This document shows positions 51,796 through 64,000 of a DNA stretch of 64,000 nucleotides, piece after piece. Position numbers and translations under genes: made by a program. The DNA comes from Pteria penguin (taxonomy: Eukaryota > Mollusca > Bivalvia > Pterioida > Pteriidae): NCBI GenBank assembly GCA_035048485.1, contig CM068589.1, forward strand, positions 5,318,229 to 5,382,228, in the 5' to 3' direction. The notes beneath the pieces were generated by a model. That model was given only the letters and a program-made list of their open reading frames with translations, was not told the origin of the DNA and did not search any database. Each line of letters opens with the position of its first letter. Within the stretch, counting starts at the first letter, position 1.

Positions 51796-54700
51796 ATGTC
51801 GCTCCATTTCAGTGCGAACCAGGTAAAATTGAATGTGAAAAAGCGTTTATTTTATTGCCAAAATAGGTAATAAATATCGACAACAGGTGATGCATTACAA
51901 AGGATGCTTGTGTGAAAATAGCCATTGCCTAGGTTGCATTGAAGGGCGAGATAAGCATTTTTAATCATGATGTCATTTCAGTATAAGGTAATGGTGTTAA
52001 CAAGGTTTAAAAGGAATCAAAATGAAAAATAAGAACTGTCAAAATAAAAACAAAATTATGTCATTTTGCACATCCATGCGTTATGCCATTAATCACACAA
52101 ACTAACCAAAGCAAGATGTATCATACACCAAATATATTTAAAATGAAAAATAAATGAATAAATAAGGAAAAAGAAAGAATTAATGACCCTGACACTTCTA
52201 GGACATAATCAGCGCATATTTTCATTGTTTGTTAATATATTATATACAGTTCCCCCTCTTTTTTCCTTTCCAAGAAGAGAAAGAAGAGGAAAAGTTTGCT
52301 TCAGATTCAAGAGTCCCTAATGGCCTAATCTCTATTTAAAATGACAAGCGCTTCTAGCTCATATTTTCTTTTGTCACCAAATGAGTAGAATGGAATAACC
52401 CTGTTATGCATTTGAAATGTGCATTGTATGTCTAGAATATTTCAGGTAATTTCCATTCTATATAGAAAACATGAATATATATGTATATATACATACATAT
52501 ATATATATATATATTTCTAAATGTCAATTAAAAATGTAAAGTTCTTAATTTGTCTTTCAAATTTTCTACAAATCATTTGGGGTGCCACTTTACAGTGATT
52601 TGTTCTATCTCTTTTCAGTATGACCAGGCATTTGATCCCAAGTTACTACAAAATTGGGAAGTTCCATCTGTATATAGACAAGTAAGTTATCAGAAATATG
52701 TAGCTTGAATGATATAAAAGTAATATGCATAGTATGAATGTTAGCATACAGTTTAGTAAAGAAGAGAATAAAACTTTTATTTCACATCCTGAAGCCAAGA
52801 TCAATACAAAAGTAAAGCTGTTCATACTTTTCTGTTGTCAAGTCTGAAGAATGTTTCTTTTCCCAAGGTCTCCTTTCAATTTTGAAAGAAAAAAAAATGT
52901 GCATATTTTGATGATCATCCTTTCTTGTTGGATATACAGTTTTTGAGCATCAATTATTCTCAGTATACTGTGGAATTAATGGCATGTTATATTCCCTATG
53001 AGGGAGGAATTAAGTTTAATGTGTAATTTTTTGATACAAGTATACTCAGTGCTGTCACATACATTATAAGAGGAATTATGAAGTTTTGGGAGAAAAAGAG
53101 GGTAAGAAACATTACAATAGAGCATTAATAGAATGAGTATCTGCATGCTGAGATAAGGTTAAAAAAAGAATTAAAGGTCATGGCCTGGTTGATTCAAATC
53201 CATAGTTGTCAGCTATAATAAATGAACTTGTAATAAGTATAAAAAAAAATCTTAAATGATTATCATGGATACAAGGTTAGTATTACTTTAATTAGTCTGC
53301 CTGGCAGACATAAACTTTTATCTATTTTAAGAATAATGTTACATTATTGACCTATATTTCTTGCAGAGGCCAAGGGCATTTGATGGATTTACACAGATAG
53401 TAGCTAATAACAGAGGTCACTTATTAAAAGGGGTCAAACGGTCAAGGGAATCTCCATGGGGAAACTTTGTAGGAACATATGATATGCCACTCAAAATCCC
53501 AGGTAAGCAAATCATCTTTCACTTCCATGAAAAATACAATAACTAAACTAAAGAGTGGTCTTTCTTGAAATTTCATAAGACCACAGCAAGAAATAAAGTA
53601 CTACATAGTGCTTATTTAATGAAATGAAAAGAAGACTGAATAATTGATTCATAACTAATGCTGCACATAACTTTATTTCAGAAGTTATGAGTAGTGTAAG
53701 ATTTGCTGAAATTGCCTTTATAGTTTTTAAAAGAGGTACTTTTCTGAAATATAGGAGTGTCCTTAAACAGGTCATATATATATAAGTTCTTTTCCTCAGA
53801 GGGAATGAAATACCAAGCACCAAGACATTTTGAAAACCTTAAAGATGAATATCACTTAAGTGATACCTTAAGCTCAGTCAGCTGTCAGAATATTTATACA
53901 GAATTATATTCTTGAGTGAAAGATAGAGTTTATTAGGGGAGGGGGGGGGGGTGGTATTAGGTATTAAATGTTTGCTGATGTAAGGTGTAAATTAAAATGA
54001 GCATTATTTTTTCCAAGCAATCAGTTTCATGATGAACAACAGTACAATAAAAGAACTTCCCACAGAAATATATAGGAATGGAAAGAATGCATTGCATCGT
54101 TTGTATTTGCTGCATATATAAAGATGAGGTATGGAATTATTTTCAGGCAATAACATGACAAACAGTACTGCCAGAACTTTCCATGCCATGCAGAGATTAC
54201 AGAGGTGTAAGACAGATGGAGACATCATACTGAGTGGTAAACTCAAACGACCACATGTAAGTTATGTCATAATATTGCTTCCTGAAGAAAGGTGTTGATG
54301 AAAAGGGAAGAGTGACCCATTGATATGTAAGATTCAGTCCCAGTATGTGCCAATCTTAACTAGGGTTTCAAGATATTGGTCTGCCAAAGCTTCTTTTAAA
54401 TCAATGAATTTGTACTGTCTGGTGAGTTTTACAAACTCCACAGTGTAGTCTCAGGGGTTGAAGATATTTAATTGATAATCCAGATTCAGAGGAAGAAGTA
54501 GTGTTGAGATGGATAGGTGGAAGAAATTTCACATGATCCATTCTTTGTATTTAAGATTGAATAACAATTTATTTGCATGCAGGGCATATCTGATCTTGCA
54601 GTTTAACAATAATTAACTAAAAAAGTCATCACTTAGTTGTGTCCTGTGCATCATTACAAAGGCATATTATACACAAGTAAAATCTTCCTCAGGGCAGTGG

Positions 54701-56351
54701 AAATATAGAAATATAATAAAACATCATGCACATTCTCATCTGACAGAGTATGAAGGAATTTTACTTGTTTATATTTTGATTGGCTGAGATTCTAAATCTG
54801 TTTTTGTTTATTATGTTGAATATAACAGGCATTTTCACAGAAATACATATCTTATGTTATTATGTTGGATATAACAGGCATTCATTTACACAGAAATACA
54901 TATATTATGTTTGATATAACAGGCATTCATTTACAAAGAAATATATATATTATGTTGGATATAACAGGCATTCATTTACACAGAAATACATATCTTATGT
55001 TGGATATAACAAGCATTCATTTACACAGAAATACATATCTTATGTTGGATATAACAGGCATTCATTTACAAAGAAATATATATATTATGTTGGATATAAC
55101 AGGCATTCATTTACACAGAAATACATATCTTATGTTGGATATAACAGGCATTCATTTACAAAGAAATATATATATTATGTTGGATATAACAGGCATTCAT
55201 TTACACAGAAATACATATCTTATGTTGGATATAACAAGCATTCATTTACAAAGAAATATATATATTATGTTGGATATAACAGGCATTCATTTACACAGAA
55301 ATGTGTATCTTATGTTGGATATAACAGGCATTCATTTACACAGCAATACATATATTATGTTGGATATAACAGGCATTCATTTACACAGAAATATGTATCT
55401 CATGTTGGATATAACAGGCATTCATTTACACAGAAATACATATATTATGTTGGATATAACAGGCATTCATTTACACAGAAATACATATATTATGTTGGAT
55501 ATAACAGGCATTCATTTACACAGAAATACATTTATTATGTTGGATATAACAGGCATTCATTTACAAAGAAATATATATATTATGTTGGATATAACAGGCA
55601 TTCATTTACACAGAAATACATATCTTATGTTGGATATAACAAGCATTCATTTACAAAGAAATATATATATTATGTTGGATATAACAGGCATTCATTTACA
55701 CAGAAATACATATCTTATGTTGGATATAACAAGCATTCATTTACAAAGAAATACATTTATTATGTTGGATATAACAGGCATTCATTTACACAGAAATACA
55801 TATCTTATGTTATTATGCTGGATATAACAGGCATTCATTTACACAGAAATACATATATTATGTTGGATATAACAGGCATTCATTTACACAGAAATATATA
55901 TATTATGTTGGATATAACAGGCATTCATTTACACAGAAATACATTTATTCAATTTTAGGTACCAGATCCTCTTCCAGTGAAATTAGATAAAAAAGCTGAC
56001 GAGGGTGTGTCCTCCATTCCTCCTGCTCCTATTGATACTCTGGGTCAAGGGGTTGCAGGTTTGACTCTGTCAGGGGGCAGGTCAGGGGCAGTGAATCCAG
56101 AACCAGTTACTCAGCTTTCTGCCCTCAGCCCTAAACCTTTGGCTCCTATCAGCCCAAAACCTGCTAGTGCACGGACCAGGACACCCTTAGACTGGCCTAG
56201 ACCTGGTTCAGGGACCAGCCCCGTGCTTCCCAACCTGACCACAAACGCTGCTACATGTGCTGCAGTAGCAGGATCTCCAAAGCCAACTCAAGAGGCGGTA
56301 ACAGCAGAGTGGCCCTCTCCTAAATCTGTAGAACCACCACAGGTAGCATAA
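51796..56351 (+). CDS. CFAP126: CFAP126 / Flattop, cilia- and flagella-associated protein 126
   Basis: Five exons: 51796-51822, 52619-52681, 53367-53502, 54147-54256 and 55959-56351 (TAA). The coding total is 729 nt, 242 aa, longer than the 177-aa human protein. The start ATG gives MSLHFSANQYDQAF and KLLQNW, matching the vertebrate SANQYEKAF/YLQNW start. Then come GFTQIVANNRGHLL and SPWGNFVGTYDMPLKIP, the most conserved Flattop motifs. The exon 5 tail is Pro/Ser/Thr-rich and low complexity (SPKPLAPISPKPASA), as in other Flattop tails. Known role: basal body and axoneme protein of motile cilia, involved in basal body docking and planar positioning. Introns 1 and 2 are phase 0, intron 3 phase 1, intron 4 phase 0. 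Intron 4 holds a 45-bp array ending close to the exon 5 acceptor. A ciliary RFX-like site lies upstream. Confidence 0.95.
54825..55945. repeat. 45-bp minisatellite array
   Basis: About 25 copies of a 45-bp unit (core GGATATAACAGGCATTCATT) in CFAP126 intron 4. The last unit ends about 15 bp before the exon 5 acceptor (TTCAATTTTAG). It translates as a 15-residue repeat for 321 codons, although it is plainly intronic. Confidence 0.97.
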
Positions 56352-58355
56352 AACAATAACATTATGAAAATGGGAAGAATATCAATAAAGTTTGTATGTC
56401 ACTAGTTATACATTTTTTGTATGACATCAAAATTCATTGAAAATTCAAATTGTAGAGGGAATAAAATGTGTTTCATAAATCAGTACAAGATACAGTATCA
56501 CTGATATTTATTACGGAAACTGTTCTAATACTAGTTCTTGTAAAATGCATCATGTGTTTTTGATTGCTGTTAAAAGCTGTAAATGCACTGTGAAGGGGTA
56601 GAGTTTTCCTTTACTGTAAAACCTGTAAATATACAGTGAGTTGAGGTGGAAATTTTTTACATCTTGATGTACCAAAGTAATTAATGTTTGATCTCCATAG
56701 ACAAACTTTAGGAACTTTTTTTTTTCTAATTTGAATGAAGTAATCGATGTCAATTATTGATGTTAAAATTTATCTCCCTTTATGATGAAAGTTCCTCTTT
56801 AAGTTTATCATCAGTGATGACTAAGATTGCTCCATCATTTCTTTTTATATCCAGGTTAGACTTTTAGCACCTGTAATTGATTTTGTACTGTCAGATGGTT
56901 TTATGATATATACCACGTTTTAGTGAACCTGTTCATACATTTTCTATGTGTTTTTGGGGTGTGCTTCTACATCTTACCTCACCCTGTTTTTTAGATTTTT
57001 ATTTATAAGTAGTAAGTCATCTTTATCCCGATACTTCATGTTTTAAAATGAAAAGATTTGGGATAATTTTTTCTCACATCTTATGTTGTATTTTGACATT
57101 TTTGTACTTTAAACTGTTACATGTTATTGGTAATTGAATGTGTATAAATTTCTCCCTTTACTTGTGATATCTCATCATGATGAAAACACAAAATTTACCA
57201 ACAGGTCTTTTTTTTAGCTTGTAGAAATTTTTATTTGAAAAACTTAGAAATCTTCTTGCAGAAATGTTAAATAGATACATTTTGTATTTGGATAGGTATA
57301 AGGTATTTTTTTACCCATAATTCCATAGTAATACTTGGAGAACTTTTTGTTTGATACGTTGCTATTAATATGTGATTGCATGGACAGATTCTAGCAATAA
57401 ACTTATCTAACTCAAATAATATCACTGCTAATTGAACTGTAACATGGTGATAAATTGCTATGGTAACCAGAGGTGTGTAATATATTTACTTTAATTAGTA
57501 CGAGTAGGAGTTTGTAACAAACCGAGTGGTGTGAAGTAACGAAGAACTATATAGTACGACTTTTTTCTTTAAAACTAGAATGATTTACAAAAAGTGGTGT
57601 CAACAATAATAACTAGAGTAATGAAATTAATGATAGATTTAAACATCCTTACTTTAAAACAACAGAAGAATTAGTAAGACGTGAAAATTAGTAAGACGTG
57701 AAAATTATAATTGTGTTTCACATCTGAACTTTGAATTACATTCAGCTTAACAGTGATTTTTAAAACTTATAATGTATAAAACTATATATACCTATAAATA
57801 ACTGTATGGGTATATATAACTCGTGTATGCCCTGATAATGATGGAGAGAGGAGTGCTATGTTTGTACTTGTCATGTGATGTTGTCCTGTGATTTCACTAT
57901 GCCGGTATACCTATTCCAATGTTATAGTATACAAAATACATGCATAAAAATTCTAATAAAATTGTTGATTCTATACATAATATTGTTAAGTTTTTTCTTT
58001 ATTTGGTGATTGGAATACATAAGTTTGACCACCAATGATCTTCATAAACTTCTGAATACAGTTCAGCTGTGGAAGTTGATCCACAGATAAACATCTCACA
58101 GAGTGAGGAAATTTCTGAAAATCGTCTAGTATGTAGAAACACCATGTGACTTGAGCTACAGTTTGTGTCTTGGTGATGAACAACTGTAACGATAGCATTA
58201 AGTCTAATGATGTGTCACTCTGTTCCAGTATTCAGTTGTCTGTCAATTTAGAGATCGCCAGATTTCTTATATTATAGCGATACTTAATATAAAGTGTCTT
58301 AATTTTTGGTGACATCATAAATAAATCAATGTATTTTGTATGTTGGTTTTTGTTT
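56352..58355. other. CFAP126 3' UTR and intergenic DNA
   Basis: AT-rich, no exon recognised. A possible AATAAA lies at about 57955. The minus-strand frames 56550-56753 and 57986-58198 show no domain. Confidence 0.5.
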
Positions 58356-58359
58356 TATG

Positions 58360-58570
58360 GTGTGCCATATTCCCTCCACTTAAATGTTGCTGGACACATT
58401 GCTCGAGAAGTGAGGAATCCTGTACGTGACAATGTCTACCCTGACATGGAAACTCCTTTTTTCAACTTTCTCATCCAAAAGTCGACACACCGACAAGTTG
58501 CTCATATGAGGCTCGAACTTAGTACTTCTTGGCCACAAGTCAAGCATGATACTAATAGAGCTAAGCCAGC
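58360..58570 (+). repeat. SINE-like dispersed repeat, diverged
   Basis: Has CTTTCTCATCCAAAAGTCG and GAGGCTCGAACTTAG in the same order as the 50703-50985 copy. The 85-codon frame across it is not a gene. Confidence 0.5.
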
Positions 58571-60149
58571 TCTAGATCAGTGTTAGATATAATCTATGAC
58601 ATTATAATAAAAATGTGCGCTAACAGATGTGGTTTCATGTATTTGGTGATTGGATAAGTCGGTTATTGGCAGTTAAGAACATTGATCATATCCAACAGTG
58701 GTGGATCCTGGATTCCCGATAAGTGGTGGTGGGGCCACACGTGAAAGTCAACTACTGGCCAAAATACTCAGCCATTTTGTGTGCCAAATCTGAAGTTTTA
58801 TTCATATTTGTGGAAAAAAAGGCCCCAAGGTCCCCCCCCCCCTAAATTTCAAGATATCTGACAATCAGAATTTCTAGGTTAACTAAACAATCGAAGAACA
58901 AATCTAGAATTTATCACTGTTTATTTACATGGTGTATATACTTAAGTTTATTACATATGATGAAAGTGTTTTAGAACATCGATTCATACTTTATGATAAT
59001 AACAATGAGATGATGGCTATGAGTATTTGCTGCCCAGTTTTAATTACATTAATTACAAATTATACAAAACATTGATTACCTTGATTCATGTTTGAGTTCT
59101 GTGTCTTATCAATCAAATTTGCAGACAAACCATTAGGTTTAAGGTACACATATTACAATTCTTGAATCACTCTCAACAAGAGACTTTCTCATTGTATATA
59201 TACATTGTATATATACATTTATAATACTTCTTATCTAAGCCATAACTTGTGTACGCTTCCTTACGTACGCTTGTTTAATTTCTAGACATGTTATGATGAA
59301 GGTTGTCCTCTATACTAATCCTCCTTCCATGTTCAGTTTGACTCCTCGATGCATTTACTTCTTCACTCTCTCTTCATTCAAGCCTACAAATTCATAGAAA
59401 TAATGTCTATTTATTATCAGTATCTCCTGACAAAAATGTTTAAGTTTTAGTCGACTGTTTGCATCTATGTGTAAACATTGATTATATAAACATACATGAT
59501 ATAACATCTTTATGAAAGCAATGTTAATAAAATTCTCATTACTTTTTACCAATAAATACCCTCACCTACATAGTACAGTTAGCTTGATGTTAGTTTTGAT
59601 GGATAATTAGATTGCTTCTAATAATCTATTACTGAATTTTCCATTACAATTTCAAATTCCTAAATATTACCATAAAAGCATGTGACTATGGACAAATGTT
59701 GATGTTTCAAGAACATAATCTCGATAGTTACATACAGAAGTGTGAATTTGTCTACATATTTTTGAGTAGATATCACCATTTGCCCTTATTACATGTTCAC
59801 TTGTAATCCTTTTGCTACAGGTAGTCAGAAAGAGTTTCATTCTTATGGCATACCTACTGACAAATACTTCACCTGAATGTAATATTTTGTAAGGAAAAGA
59901 ATGAAACTTTGAAATGACCTATTGGAAATACATGTACCACTTACATATAGAAATGCATTTACATTTTACAATGCTTTAAAGGACTTCTGTGACTGGCTTA
60001 TTATTGCACAGTATAGTCATTTTTATCAGACATGCTTAAAGAACATCGTACATGTAGTACTTGTGCTAGCCAAAGCTTTTGTTCAGAAACAGTTCTGATC
60101 CTGATTTACTATCAAAGGCTATAGTCCATTCATCAGAACAGATCTGTGA
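58571..60149. other. Non-coding stretch
   Basis: No exon. A C-run lies at about 58830-58841. Nothing else recognised. Confidence 0.5.
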
Positions 60150-60565
60150 GGAATGTCAACATTCCCTGGTCATCAGAGGAGAGACCAGGTGCCACAGAAT
60201 TATGATGGACGTTCACATTCTCCTGGACATCACAGGAGACCAGTAGCCACACGACCACAATGGACGTCCACATTCTCCTGGACATCATGGGACAAAACAG
60301 GAGCCATAGAACCATGATGGACGTCCACAGTCTCCTGGACATTACTGGAGAACAGGAGCCACAGAACCATGATGGATGTCCACAGTCTCCTGGACATCAC
60401 AGGAGAGAACAAGAGCCACAGAACCATGATGGATGTCCACAGTCTCCTGGACATCACAGGAGAACCATGATGGATGTCCACAGTCCCCTGGACATCACAG
60501 GAGAGAACAGGAGCCACAAAACCATGATGGATGTCCAGTCTTCTGGACATCACAGGAAAGACCAG
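60150..60565. repeat. ~55-57-bp tandem array derived from dispersed repeat A
   Basis: About seven copies of a unit with GTCCACAGTCTCCTGGACAT and GGAGCCACAGAACCATGATG. Its flanks GAGACCAGGTGCC and GAGCTAGCCACACC match dispersed repeat A, so the array seems to have grown inside a copy of that element. Confidence 0.85.
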
Positions 60566-61100
60566 GTGCCTAGGAAAGAATAAATGTAGCCTGTTGAGCT
60601 AGCCACACCTGTCATGAAGACTATAAATGCAAGTGCTCAGTACAAGTAAGCACCTCTCACTTGCTTAACCATATCTACCACAAAGGACCACAACAGTGGT
60701 GCACCTCTTTCAGATAACAACACCTGCCAAAAAGTCCAAAAATGGAGGTGCCCTGAAGGAGTAAACACGTCTTATTTGATTAGCCACACCTACTATTTAG
60801 GCCCTGACCACAGGTGTCTGGGAGGAGTAAGCACCTCTTATTTTGTTAACCACAAAACCATAAAAGCCTCAACAAAGGTGGCCAAAAGAAGTATAAACAT
60901 TTCATTTCATTAGCCACACCTGCCATTAAGGCTCTACACCTAGTCATAGGTCCCTTGGGGAGTATTCATCTCCATTGTGACTAGCCATATATCCACTATA
61001 GATGCTCACAGGTGCCTGGGAGGAGTTAACATCTCTAACTTGGCTAACTACATCCACTACAGATGCTAACAGATAGGAGTCTGGGAGGAGAAAACATTAA
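60566..61100. repeat. Degenerate ~75-bp tandem repeat related to dispersed repeat A
   Basis: Six or seven loose copies of AGGTGCCTGGGAGGAGTAA, then ACCTCTTATTTGGTTAGCCA, then CACACCTACCAT. The GCTAGCCACACC and CCAGGTGCC words are those of repeat A. Confidence 0.7.
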
Positions 61101-61454
61101 ACAATCATACTGTTCAGCAGGGTGTTCTGACAATTATAACATCTAGGTAAAAACCTATACCAGTAGGAAGGAATGGTGCACAACTTGATACCCCTAGTAA
61201 TATGAAAATTGTATCACAACATCGCCAAAAGTTATCAGCTCTGACATTAAGACATTAAGGCATTTTCAACATCGGCATGTGGTCTGTTGGATCAGGGTGG
61301 GTTCAGTAACACACAAAAAAAGTTTCTGTCTTGAAAAACTTTAAACAAAATCTCAAAGCTACAAAGACAGATCATATTCCCATATTTTCATGAGTTGGCA
61401 AATCCTAGAATACATCTTAAAGTACTAAGTCACCGGTGCCAGTAGTTCATAATG

Positions 61455-61785
61455 CTGTATCAACAGTATTCCCGTCATAACGAGGCATTGCTGAGGAAAC
61501 ATTATCAACAGTATTCCTGTCATAACGAGACATTGCTGAGGAAACATTATCAACAGTATTCCCGCCATAACGAGGCATTGCTGAGGAAACATTATCAACA
61601 GTATTCCTGTCATAACAAGACATTGCTGAGGAAACATTATCAACAGTATTCCCGTCATAACAAGACATTGCTGAGGAAACATTATCAACAGTATTCCCGT
61701 CATAACAAGACATTGCTGAGGAAACATTATCAACAGTATTCCCGTCATAACGAGGCATTGCTGAGGAAACATTATCAACAACACA
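61455..61785. repeat. 45-bp minisatellite array
   Basis: About 7.3 copies of a 45-bp unit (core GAAACATTATCAACAGTATT), open in frames on both strands because 45 is a multiple of three. Confidence 0.97.
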
Positions 61786-61789
61786 CCTG

Positions 61790-62590
61790 ATAAAATGTGA
61801 CATTGCATAGAAATTTTCACTTGTCCATGTAACAAACCAAAAGCAATCAGGATGCTTCTGTTTACATAAATAATAGATATGTCTATGAGGTATAAACATA
61901 CAGTCAAAGCTGACTGATTATCTACTGCACAGATTCTAAATCAGTGTTCATTTGTTGAAATTTAATGTTGCTTTCATGAATTTTTTAGTTATCCTGCTAC
62001 ACAGAGCAGGACACTAACCTATTACAGAGAGGGGCATATTATGGGGTTGAACTCAGATCTTCTGCAGTGTAAGCCAAGCAGGTCACCACTTTACCAAATC
62101 ATTCCCACAAAATCTGGGATATGATGATTTTTAACCATCATATCAATGCATACAAGTAACAGTTCATACTGTACAGGAGACAAAAAAACATAATAAAATG
62201 AGAAAGGAATGTGAGATACATAAGCTAGGGGTAAAGCAAGAGTTGTCTCTCTTAGCTGAGACTAAAAATAATTTCCACAACAATGAGATTTTATACAATT
62301 TAAGCCAGCAACAAAACCATACAACAAAAGGATCTGGATACTAGTATATGAAATGAAAACATACCCAGGAAAATGCATCAAAAATAGCTAAAATGCAAAT
62401 CAAATGAAATAATAATACCTCTCTTATTCATAAACATATCTGATGCCTTTGTAATCAAGACACCATACAACACAAACATATATTAAAATGATCTTCATTT
62501 TTTTTTTTTTGAAATGTTTGTCTCGATCAATACTTAAATGTGTTTCTGTGTGTGTCTGTATCTTATTCAGAAGTATTTCTAAAGGTACTT
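61790..62590. other. Non-coding spacer with a possible SINE fragment
   Basis: At about 61990-62105 the text TGGGGTTGAACTCAGATC, followed by AAGCCAAGCAGGTCACC, resembles the tRNA-like end of the SINE-like repeats. Nothing else seen. Confidence 0.4.
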
Positions 62591-62599
62591 GAGGTGTTA

Positions 62600-64000
62600 T
62601 GTGTATAATCAGCTGACCTCCATGGTACAGTGGAAGGATATGTTTAGAGGGAGCACCAGGTGTATAATTAGCTGATCCCCATGGTACAGTGGAGAGATAT
62701 GTTTACAGTTTAGAGGGAGCACCAGGTGTATAATTAGCTGATCCCCATGGTACAGTGGAGGGATATGTTTAGAGGGAGCACCTGGTGTATAATTAGCTGA
62801 CCTCCATGGTACAGTGGAGGGATATGTTTAGAGGGAGCACCTGGTGTATAATTAGCTGACCTCCATGGTACAGTGGAGGGATATGTTTAGAGGGAGCACC
62901 AGGTGTATAATTAGCTGACCCCCATGGTACAGTGGAGGGATATGTTTAGAGGGAGCACCAGGTGTGTAATTAACTGACCTCCATGGTACAGTGGAGGGAT
63001 ATGTTTAGAGGGAGCACCTGGTGTATAATCAGCTGACCTCCATGGCACAGTGGAGGGATATGTTTAGAGGGAGCACCTGGTGTATAATCAGCTGACCTCC
63101 ATGGCACAGTGGAGGGATATGTTTAGAGGGAGCACCAGGTGTATAATTAGCTGACCTCCATAGTACAGTGGAGGGATATGTCTAGAGGGAGCACCTGGTG
63201 TATAATTAGCTGATCCCCATGGTACAGTGGAGGGATATGTTTAGAGGGAGCACCAGGTGTATAATTAACTGACCTCCATGGTACAGTGGAGGGATATGTT
63301 TAGAGGGAGCACCTGGTGTATAATTAGCTGACCTCCATGGTACAGTGGAGGGATATGTTTAGAGGGAGCACCTGGTGTATAATTAGCTGATCCCCATGGT
63401 ACAGTGGAGGGATATGTTTAGAGGGAGCACCTGGTGTAGAATTAGCTGACCCCCATGGTACAGTGGAGGGATATGTATAGAGGGAGCACCTGGTGTATAA
63501 TTAGCTGACTTCCATGGTACAGTGGAGGGATATGTTTAGAGGGAGCACCTGGTGTATAATTAGCTGACCTCCATGGTACAGTGGAGGGATATGTTTAGAG
63601 GGAGCACCTGGTGTATAATTAACTGACCTCCATGGTACAGTGGAGGGATATGTACAGAGGGAGCACCACGTGTACAATTAGCTGACCTCCATGGTACAGT
63701 GGAGGGATATGTTTAGAGGGAGCACCTGGTGTATAATTAACTGACCTCCATGGTACAGTGGAAGGATATGTTTAGAGGGAGCACCTGGTGTATAATTAGC
63801 TGACCTCCATGGTACAGTGGAGGGATATGTACAGAGGGAGCACCACGTGTATAATTAGCTGACCCCCATGGTACAGTGGAGGGATATGTACAGAGGGAGC
63901 ACCAGGTGTAGAATTAGCTGACCCCCATGGTACAGTGGAGGGATATGTTTAGAGGGAGCACCAGGTGTAGAATTAGCTGACCCCACGGTACAGTGGAGGA
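62600..64000. repeat. 59-bp minisatellite array running off the window
   Basis: About 24 copies of a 59-bp unit (core CCATGGTACAGTGGAGGGAT), with CACCTGG/CACCAGG and AGCTGA/AACTGA variants. It continues to the right-hand edge. Confidence 0.97.

Noticed and set aside
54862..55827. A 321-codon repeat frame
   Set aside because: It sits in CFAP126 intron 4, between confirmed exons, and is a 45-bp minisatellite.
60230..60583. Frames of 107 codons on both strands
   Set aside because: Product of the 55-57-bp tandem repeat.

Overview
The window is eukaryotic nuclear DNA, most likely from a bivalve mollusc. It is AT-rich, has split genes with GT-AG introns, and carries degraded copies of a repeated ORF family I associate with molluscs. 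No bacterial-style gene organisation, rRNA or tRNA gene was recognised. Roughly 29% of the window (my estimate from array boundaries) is minisatellite: about 19 separate arrays with unrelated units of 12 to ~118 bp. Most long open frames are these arrays read through, not genes.

Real genes found by joining exons by eye:
(1) Three paralogous genes for small secreted proteins with two Kazal domains each: + strand 5393-7834, - strand 11318-12813, + strand 30745-33873. All share the same exon plan: an exon entered in phase 1, then two phase-2 introns, each just before the fourth Kazal cysteine. Candidate signal-peptide exons with the right donor phase lie at 2155-2194 (first gene) and 21560-21605 (possibly the third).
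(2) A complete six-exon TMEM147 gene on the - strand (41940-51446, 231 aa), an ER membrane protein of the translocon-associated BOS complex.
(3) A complete five-exon CFAP126 (Flattop) gene on the + strand (51796-56351, 242 aa), a ciliary axoneme/basal body protein. TMEM147 and CFAP126 are head to head with 349 bp between start codons, and an X-box-like motif lies in that gap.

Layout: 1-1165 39-bp minisatellite; 2-8 kb first Kazal gene; 8.8-9.6 kb degraded retroelement-like ORF; 11.3-12.8 kb second Kazal gene; 13-22 kb dispersed repeats, microsatellites, a hammerhead ribozyme and a MITE; 22.5-25.4 kb three arrays; 29.3-33.9 kb third Kazal gene with arrays in its introns; 34.8-40.1 kb two very large arrays; 41.9-51.4 kb TMEM147, with arrays or mobile elements in four of its five introns; 51.8-56.4 kb CFAP126; 56.4-64 kb non-coding DNA with three more arrays.

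The most striking observation is that three independent minisatellites have amplified an exon-intron junction: the acceptor of the third Kazal gene (71 bp x 5), the donor of TMEM147 exon 5 (65 bp x 14) and the acceptor of TMEM147 exon 2 (41 bp x 5). Each makes a ladder of decoy splice sites, and in each case only the copy next to the exon body keeps the reading frame open. Other finds are a hammerhead ribozyme with an intact core (16388-16431), a 703-bp hAT-type element with an 8-bp target duplication inside a minisatellite, and a perfect 76-bp-arm palindrome flanked by 13-bp direct repeats.
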